The notes under the pieces: generated by a model | The model's database searches: none | Told to the model about the DNA's origin: nothing | Seen by the model: the letters and a program-made list of their open reading frames with translations, nothing else | Translations under genes and position numbers: made by a program | Shown: piece after piece, positions 5,054 to 7,999 of the stretch | Numbering within the stretch: position 1 is the first letter of the stretch | How the letters are laid out: every line of letters begins with the position of its first letter | DNA from: an uncultured Azospirillum sp. | GTDB lineage: Bacteria > Pseudomonadota > Alphaproteobacteria > Azospirillales > Azospirillaceae | Direction: 5' to 3' | Length of the DNA: 7,999 nucleotides | Assembly: GCA_937960755.1 (NCBI GenBank) | Contig: CALGOL010000093.1 | Location: forward strand, 1-7,999

Positions 5054-7203
5054 TCGGCGCTCGGCGTCGAGAGCGTCGCCCCCAGCCACGACCCGCCGTT
5101 GGCGAAGCGTCGTTCAAACTCGTCAGCCGGCATCGGCTTCGCCAGGAAAAAGCCTTGCGCCATGTCGCAGCCGTGACGGCGCAGAAATTCCAATTGTCCC
5201 TCGTTTTCAATGCCTTCCGCGACAACCTGCAACCCCAGTTGCTGGCCCATGGAAATGATGGTGGCGGCGATGGCGGCGCTGTCGGCGTCGCTCTCCACGT
5301 CATTGATGAATGAACGGTCGATTTTCAGCGTGGTGATCGGCAGTTTGCGCAGGTAGGCCAGCGACGAATAGCCGGTGCCGAAATCGTCCACCGCGATCGC
5401 GACGCCTGCTTCGCGCAGACGGCGCAGCGCGGGAACGATTTGCCGGACGTTGTCCATCATGGTGGTTTCAGTGATTTCCAACTCCAGGAGCGCCGGGTCG
5501 GCCTCCTCTTGCTCCATCACCGCGAGAATCGGCAGACAGGCGGTTTCGTCCGGCAATTGACGCACCGACAGATTGACCGCCACCCGCAGGGGCGGCAAGC
5601 CGCGGCGGCGCCATTCCACCGTTTGCCGCATGGCTTCCCGCAGCACCACGGCGCCCAGCGCGGCGATCAGGCCGGTCTGCTCCGCCACTGGAATGAAATC
5701 GCCAGGCGGAATCATGCCCTTGACCGGATGACGCCAGCGCGCCAGCGCCTCTGCGCCCACCAGCGTCAGATTATCGACGGCGAACTTCGGCTGGTAGTGT
5801 ACGACGAATTCGCCGGCGTCCACCGCGGCGCGCAAGTCGCGCTCAATCTCCAGCCGGGCGACCGCTTCCGCGTTCATTTCCGGCATGAAAAAGCGATAGG
5901 TTCCGCCGCCGCCGGATTTAGCCGCCTGCATGGCGGTGTCGGCGTGGCGCAACAGGGCGGCGGCGTCTTCCTCGAGCTCGCTATCCATGGCGATGCCGAT
6001 GGACAGCGGGGTGAACAGCGCGCGGCCTTCCGTCTCAAAAGGCCGGCGCGCGACATTCAGAATGTTTTCCGCCACCCGCGCGGCGTCTTGCGGCCCTTCC
6101 AATTCTTCAGTGACCACGACGAATTCGTCGCCGCCCAGCCGGCCCAGCGTGTCGCTGGCCCTTAACGCGCCAAGCAACGCCTCCACCAGCTTTTTCAGCA
6201 GCGCGTCGCCGACGTCGTGACCCAGACTGTCGTTGACCAGCTTGAAACGGTCGAGATCAATGTAAAGCGCCGCCACCCGCCGGCCGCGCCGCCGCGCCGT
6301 TTTCAGCGCGTGGGACAGCCGGTCCAGCGTCAACGCGCGGTTCGGCAGCCCGGTCAAGGGATCGCGGGTCGACAACCGAAGCAACTCCGCCTCATGCCGC
6401 TTGCGTTCGGTGACGTCGGACATGGCGCCGATGAAGCGCACCGCTTTGCCGTCGGCTCCGCGCACGCAATGCCCCACCGCTTCAATCCAAATCCACGAGC
6501 CGTCCTTGCGCCGCAGACGGTAGATCGGGCGATAGCTGGCGGTCTGCCCGGCGATGAAGCGGTTCGCCAGCGTCACCGTCCAGGCGCGGTCTTCGGGGTG
6601 GATCAATTGTTCCCAAACGCCGATGCGGGGCGGCATTTCGTCGGCGTCATAGCCCAGCATGGCGATGAATTCCGGCGACCACCAACAGACGCCAAGGCGC
6701 AAGTCGGCGTCCCAGATGCCGGACCGGGTGGCGGTGACCGCCAGCTTCAGCCGTTCCTCGCTTTCCTGCAAGGCGGCCTGGGCGCGCCGCCGCTCGGTGA
6801 CGTCCTGCACCAGACAGACGAAATCGCCTTCCCCCGCCCCCAGCATGCGCCGCACCGACAGCTTGATCGCCAGCGCCGAGCCGTCCCTGCGCAAGCCGGT
6901 CAAATCTTGGCGCACCGCGTCGCGGCGGTCTTCCGCCTGGTCGAGACAGCGGGCGAGCGCCAGCAAGAAGCGATGATAGTCCTCCTCGGCCAAGCACATC
7001 TGGAACGGCCGGCCGATGATCTCATCCGCGCTGTAACCGAAAATGTCGAGCGCCGCCGGGTTCATCGAACGGATGACGTTCTCGGCGTCCAGCGTCACGA
7101 CGCCATCGGCGACATGGTCGATGATCGCCCGCAGATAGCGTTCCGGCGCTTCTTCCGGCCGGGGGCCGGATGATGTCGGATCGTGGTCTGGGGCGGATCG
7201 CAT
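5050..7203 (-). CDS. PAS-PAS-GGDEF-EAL cyclic di-GMP synthase/phosphodiesterase
   Basis: This 717-aa signalling enzyme makes and/or degrades cyclic di-GMP. Domains in order: PAS1 about 21-139 (ending VQDVTERRR), PAS2 about 148-270 (KDGSWIWIEAVGH, then MSDVTERKR), GGDEF about 275-440, EAL about 450-700. The GGDEF motif is intact at 357-361 (GGDEF, after YIDLDRFKLVND), with an RxxD inhibitory site (R348, D351) five residues before it. The EAL domain keeps E485-A-L, N544 in VNLS, E576/E579 in LELEITET, D606-D607 in DDFGTGYSS, K627 in LKIDRSF, E663 in VAEGIE and Q683-G. Both activities are therefore possible. No membrane segments are seen, so PAS ligands would be sensed in the cytoplasm. The frame stays open upstream to 7923, but that part is antisense to ycjX. 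The ATG at 7203 is chosen because GGAG lies 5 bases upstream and PAS1 follows closely. Confidence 0.95.
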   Translation of the reverse strand: MRSAPDHDPTSSGPRPEEAPERYLRAIIDHVADGVVTLDAENVIRSMNPAALDIFGYSADEIIGRPFQMCLAEEDYHRFLLALARCLDQAEDRRDAVRQDLTGLRRDGSALAIKLSVRRMLGAGEGDFVCLVQDVTERRRAQAALQESEERLKLAVTATRSGIWDADLRLGVCWWSPEFIAMLGYDADEMPPRIGVWEQLIHPEDRAWTVTLANRFIAGQTASYRPIYRLRRKDGSWIWIEAVGHCVRGADGKAVRFIGAMSDVTERKRHEAELLRLSTRDPLTGLPNRALTLDRLSHALKTARRRGRRVAALYIDLDRFKLVNDSLGHDVGDALLKKLVEALLGALRASDTLGRLGGDEFVVVTEELEGPQDAARVAENILNVARRPFETEGRALFTPLSIGIAMDSELEEDAAALLRHADTAMQAAKSGGGGTYRFFMPEMNAEAVARLEIERDLRAAVDAGEFVVHYQPKFAVDNLTLVGAEALARWRHPVKGMIPPGDFIPVAEQTGLIAALGAVVLREAMRQTVEWRRRGLPPLRVAVNLSVRQLPDETACLPILAVMEQEEADPALLELEITETTMMDNVRQIVPALRRLREAGVAIAVDDFGTGYSSLAYLRKLPITTLKIDRSFINDVESDADSAAIAATIISMGQQLGLQVVAEGIENEGQLEFLRRHGCDMAQGFFLAKPMPADEFERRFANGGSWLGATLSTPSAD

Positions 7204-7368
7204 GACGGCTCCGTCTGGCGGTTGGGGCGGGAGGAGGGCGCCCATATGATTGGCGAACATGGTAACCAATGCTGCGGCGTTGCGAAGCTTTTTTTGACAT
7301 TCCAATATTATAACGTGAATATGCCGCCGTTCGCCCAGCGCCCGCCCTCGCGAAGGAGCCTGCGTCCG
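7204..7368. promoter_or_regulatory. Divergent intergenic region between the GGDEF-EAL gene and ycjX
   Basis: This 165-bp spacer serves two divergent genes and is AT-rich around 7285-7325. On the plus strand a perfect -35 consensus TTGACA lies at 7294-7299. A -10 at 17-bp spacing would be 7317-7322 (GAATAT, 3 of 6), placing transcription start near 7329. On the minus strand a perfect -10 consensus TATAAT lies at 7312-7307, but no good -35 lies upstream of it (GGCGAA at 17-bp spacing). Both promoter assignments are incomplete and are inferences from consensus matches. A Shine-Dalgarno AAGGAG for ycjX lies at 7353-7358. Confidence 0.35.
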
Positions 7369-7999
7369 TTGCGTATCGACGATTTGACCCACCGGGCGCA
7401 ACGCCTGCTGGAAGACGCTGAAGAACGGGTCGAGCGGCTGTTCGAATCGGATCTGCGGCTTGGCGTCACCGGCTTGCGCCGCTCCGGCAAGACGGTGTTC
7501 GTCACCGCGCTGGTGGACGCGCTGTTGAAAGGCGGGCGTTTGCCGTTTCTGGCGTGCGCCGCCGAAGGCCGGCTGATCGGCGCCCGTTTGCGGCCGCAGC
7601 CTGATCCCGACGTGCCGCGCTTTTCCTTTGAAAACCATTTGAACGCGCTGCATGGCGCGCCGCCGGCCTGGCCGCAGCCCACCCAAGGGGTCGGGCAGAT
7701 TCGCGTATCCTTGCGCTATCGCCCGGCGCGTTCGGCGCGCCGCCTGCTGCAATCGACGGCGACGCTCAATCTTGACGTCGTCGATTATCCCGGCGAATGG
7801 CTGTTGGACCTGCCGTTGCTGGGTTGGAGCTATGACGAGTGGTGCGGCTTCGTCTGGGATTTGGCGGCTAGCCCGCCGCGCGACCAACTTTCCGCCGCTT
7901 GGCGGGCGTGGTGCGCCGACCATCCCGGCGACGACCCGGCGGAGGAGGACGCGGCGCGGCGCGGCGCCGCGGGCTACACCGCTTACCTTCTGGCGTGCC
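7369..7999 (+). CDS. ycjX: YcjX-family P-loop NTPase (3' truncated by window end)
   Basis: The first 210 codons of a YcjX/DUF463 protein are present; family members are usually about 460-490 aa, so a little under half is seen. Counting from a TTG start at 7369, the Walker A loop is GLRRSGKT at 35-42. It is followed by the typical LPFLACAAEGRLIGARL and PQPDPDVPRF segments (58-85). A G3-like DxxG comes next, at D139-G142 in LDVVDYPGEWLLDLPLL. These are strong family signatures. YcjX is a predicted nucleoside-triphosphatase often linked to the inner-membrane protein YcjF and stress (phage-shock) functions; its exact role is not settled. The first codon could be TTG 7369, preceded by AAGGAG with a 10-base gap and giving MRIDDLTHRAQ like its relatives. 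An in-frame ATG at 7321 and a GTG at 7315 exist but have no Shine-Dalgarno sequence. Confidence 0.92.
   Translation, partial: MRIDDLTHRAQRLLEDAEERVERLFESDLRLGVTGLRRSGKTVFVTALVDALLKGGRLPFLACAAEGRLIGARLRPQPDPDVPRFSFENHLNALHGAPPAWPQPTQGVGQIRVSLRYRPARSARRLLQSTATLNLDVVDYPGEWLLDLPLLGWSYDEWCGFVWDLAASPPRDQLSAAWRAWCADHPGDDPAEEDAARRGAAGYTAYLLAC

Noticed and set aside
5440..6165. 241-aa plus-strand open frame
   Set aside because: It is antisense to the GGDEF-EAL domains, which have clear conserved motifs; it shows no recognisable domain.
6217..7173. 318-aa plus-strand open frame
   Set aside because: It lies opposite the PAS/GGDEF domains; its Arg/His/Gln/Pro-rich composition is a shadow of GC-rich coding on the other strand.
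7204..7923. 240-residue N-terminal extension of the GGDEF-EAL frame
   Set aside because: It is antisense to the clearly real ycjX gene, is Arg/Gln/Pro-rich as expected of a shadow frame, and an ATG with a good GGAG exists at 7203.
1..7999. CRISPR array, tRNA/rRNA, insertion sequence or att site
   Set aside because: No regularly spaced repeats, tRNA-like cloverleaf, transposase or terminal inverted repeats were seen; I also found no direct repeats bracketing the protease cassette by eye.

Overview
The window reads as chromosomal DNA of a GC-rich alphaproteobacterium, with a style closest to Rhodospirillales/Magnetospirillum-like bacteria. This is an inference from the high GC, the ClC-plus-CBS and YcjX protein types and the PAS-PAS-GGDEF-EAL protein; no rRNA or other decisive marker is present. 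Bases 1-12 are not genomic. They match the 3' end of the Illumina adapter, so base 13 is effectively the contig edge and the first gene is cut there.

Layout from left to right: (1) the 3' part of a ClC-type chloride channel/antiporter with a CBS pair (+, to 765). (2) A complete glutamine-dependent NAD+ synthetase gene, nadE (+, 874-2535). (3) An AT-rich spacer with palindromes and a promoter-like element, then a tight two-gene unit: a trypsin-like serine protease without a signal peptide (+, 2642-3643) and, 4 bp later, an 81-aa protein (+, 3648-3893) that resembles the N-terminal module of the same protease family. (4) Convergent to this, a small two-CBS-domain protein (-, 3903-4337). (5) A lower-GC stretch (about 4338-4693) holding a doubtful small minus-strand ORF. 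(6) A small PilZ-like protein (+, 4694-5053) whose stop codon overlaps that of a convergent 717-aa PAS-PAS-GGDEF-EAL c-di-GMP enzyme (-, 5050-7203). (7) A divergent intergenic region, then the 5' part of a ycjX-family P-loop gene (+, from about 7369, running off the window).

The nadE, ClC, CBS, GGDEF-EAL and ycjX genes are ordinary housekeeping or signalling genes. The most interesting part is the protease and small-protein cassette at 2536-3893. Both products carry the element VVG-x-VRQQ at the end of a similar short module, as if the small gene were a stand-alone copy of the protease's N-terminal domain. The cassette starts in an AT-rich segment unlike its neighbours and has its own promoter-like region. 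The second theme is a possible c-di-GMP pair, with a PilZ-like protein abutting a GGDEF-EAL protein in which the motifs for synthesis, degradation and product inhibition all look intact.
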